The notes under the pieces were generated by a model. That model had not been told where the DNA came from, searched no databases, and was given only the letters and a program-made list of their open reading frames with translations. Below, one piece after another: positions 17,941-18,922 of a stretch of 18,922 bases of DNA (position 1 is the first letter of the stretch; every line of letters starts with the position of its first letter). Both the position numbers and the translations under genes were made by a program. The stretch spans positions 1-18,922 of the forward strand of contig CAXKVV010002110.1 in the NCBI GenBank assembly GCA_964058805.1. The letters are read 5' to 3'. Source of the stretch: Schoenoplectus triqueter. Its lineage: Eukaryota > Streptophyta > Magnoliopsida > Poales > Cyperaceae.

Positions 17941-18922
17941 AAGAAGAAGAAGAAGAAAAATCGATATTGCACATGAAAAATTTCATCTTTATTGCACAAA
18001 TCAAAATTACAAGCTCTAATACACTCTTGATATCTATATTTACATGAAAGAGACCTATCTAGATCTTATTTGTAGCTTGAGTAGAAGAGGATTTGATCGA
18101 ATATTGTATTTCTGGGCTTGGTTTTGATCTCAACTCAAAGATTGGATCTTATAGTCGTTCTCCTTCATTTCTTCACCATTTCTTGTGTTTCAAAGCTTGA
18201 TTAGCATCTAATTGATTCCAGGAATTGATCTATAAATGTTTATTTAATCAATAGAATGCTCTGGTTTAGAGTTTAACCAACTCGGTTTTTGACCCGATTT
18301 GCGAGTTCGTGGTCTCACCAATTTAAAGCTTATGAAATTCAACCAAGCCCTCAAACAATCTCTTGTGACTATGAAGAAGGTGTTTGAAGTGTCAATTTAC
18401 TCAATTATGACTCGGATTGCTCAATTTCATTTTTGGATCGGAAACTTCCCCTTCAGTTTTCTCCTAAACCGCTCAACCATTTTGCAAGTTCTTTATCTCA
18501 TTATGTTCTCCACTTCATGCTCTTTCCAACGGTATATAATATGTGGGTTTTCGTTGCATGGGAACACCATCACCATTTTCGAATTTTTGAGAGCAGAGAA
18601 GCTCGGTACTGTAGCGCGCACTGTAGCAATGACCATTTTCGAATTTGGTCCCTCTCCATTTTGATTTTTCAATTGAAATCTTCCATTTGCTGATTTTCTT
18701 ATTTCTCCTTTGCTTTTAAATTGTTTCTCAAAGATCTCTTTGTCCAAATTTCTAAAAGATAAATAAGATACATTTGAAACTGCGGTTTAACCAAGTTGTT
18801 TAAGATTTTAAAAATTTATTGTCTCATAACTACATATAATTTCATGAAAATTAATATAATTACTCCTAATTGTGCGTATTAGAAGATTATCCAATTAATA
18901 CATCGATATGAATATTCTCCGA
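17941..18922. other. Non-coding, probably retroelement-derived sequence to the window end
   Basis: No gene is supported; the overlapping ORFs on both strands at 18299-18747 have no recognisable domain. Several words are common in plant LTR elements: TTTCCAACGGTATATAATAT (18524-18543) and paired ACTGTAGC (18608 and 18620, 12 bp apart). ACCATTTTCGAATTT occurs twice, 60 bp apart (18572 and 18632). A short GAAGAAGAAGAA run lies near 17941-17958. No polypurine tract, primer-binding site or LTR end was found, so orientation and class are open. Confidence 0.45.

Noticed and set aside
18299..18747. Overlapping ORFs of 84-121 codons on both strands
   Set aside because: No recognisable protein features; the sequence resembles retroelement non-coding DNA with direct repeats.
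1..18922. CRISPR array, bacterial operon or viral genome
   Set aside because: The repeats lack the regular repeat-spacer form of CRISPR, and the gene and element content is that of a plant nuclear genome.

Overview
This is nuclear DNA of a flowering plant, most likely a eudicot. It is strongly AT-rich, contains only one convincing protein gene, and holds plant transposable elements of several classes: a Ty1/copia LTR of Sirevirus type, hAT remnants, a tRNA-derived SINE, a Helitron-like element and three long-hairpin MITEs. I could not name the species from sequence alone.

Layout. 1-780: four diverged units of a ~182-bp satellite-like repeat, ending in an inverted satellite fragment. 941-1324: a foldback MITE inside (TA)n. 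2172-2602: a possible hAT fossil. 2992-4222: a minus-strand copia LTR, apparently solo, whose U3 carries ten 15-17-bp palindromes at ~20-bp spacing. 4740-5560: an hAT derivative keeping 58 codons of the transposase C-terminus. 6122-6257: a complete SINE with an 18-bp perfect target-site duplication. 7753-8547: an intact intronless gene of the MAKR/BKI1 family. 10271-10661: a second foldback MITE related to the first. 11174-11727: a Helitron-like element. 12225-12464: a doubtful small ORF with a signal-peptide-like N-terminus. 12577-13300: three units of a ~216-bp tandem repeat, one containing a (CA)n(TA)n(TG)n palindrome. 13589-14017: a Mutator-type MITE with a perfect 9-bp target duplication. 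14617-14970: a GC- and CpG-rich 58-bp minisatellite. 15185-18922: non-coding, internally repetitive sequence, probably part of one or more degraded large LTR elements.

Only the MAKR gene looks functional. Its product is expected to be a plasma-membrane-associated, largely disordered regulator of receptor-like kinases. The other features are mobile or repetitive DNA and do not form a pathway with it. The most unusual signals are the helically phased palindrome array in the LTR, the CpG-rich 58-bp minisatellite whose minus strand is nearly free of stop codons in all frames, and the four GGGCTCACGAC/AGCCGGCAC modules with conserved flanking dyads.
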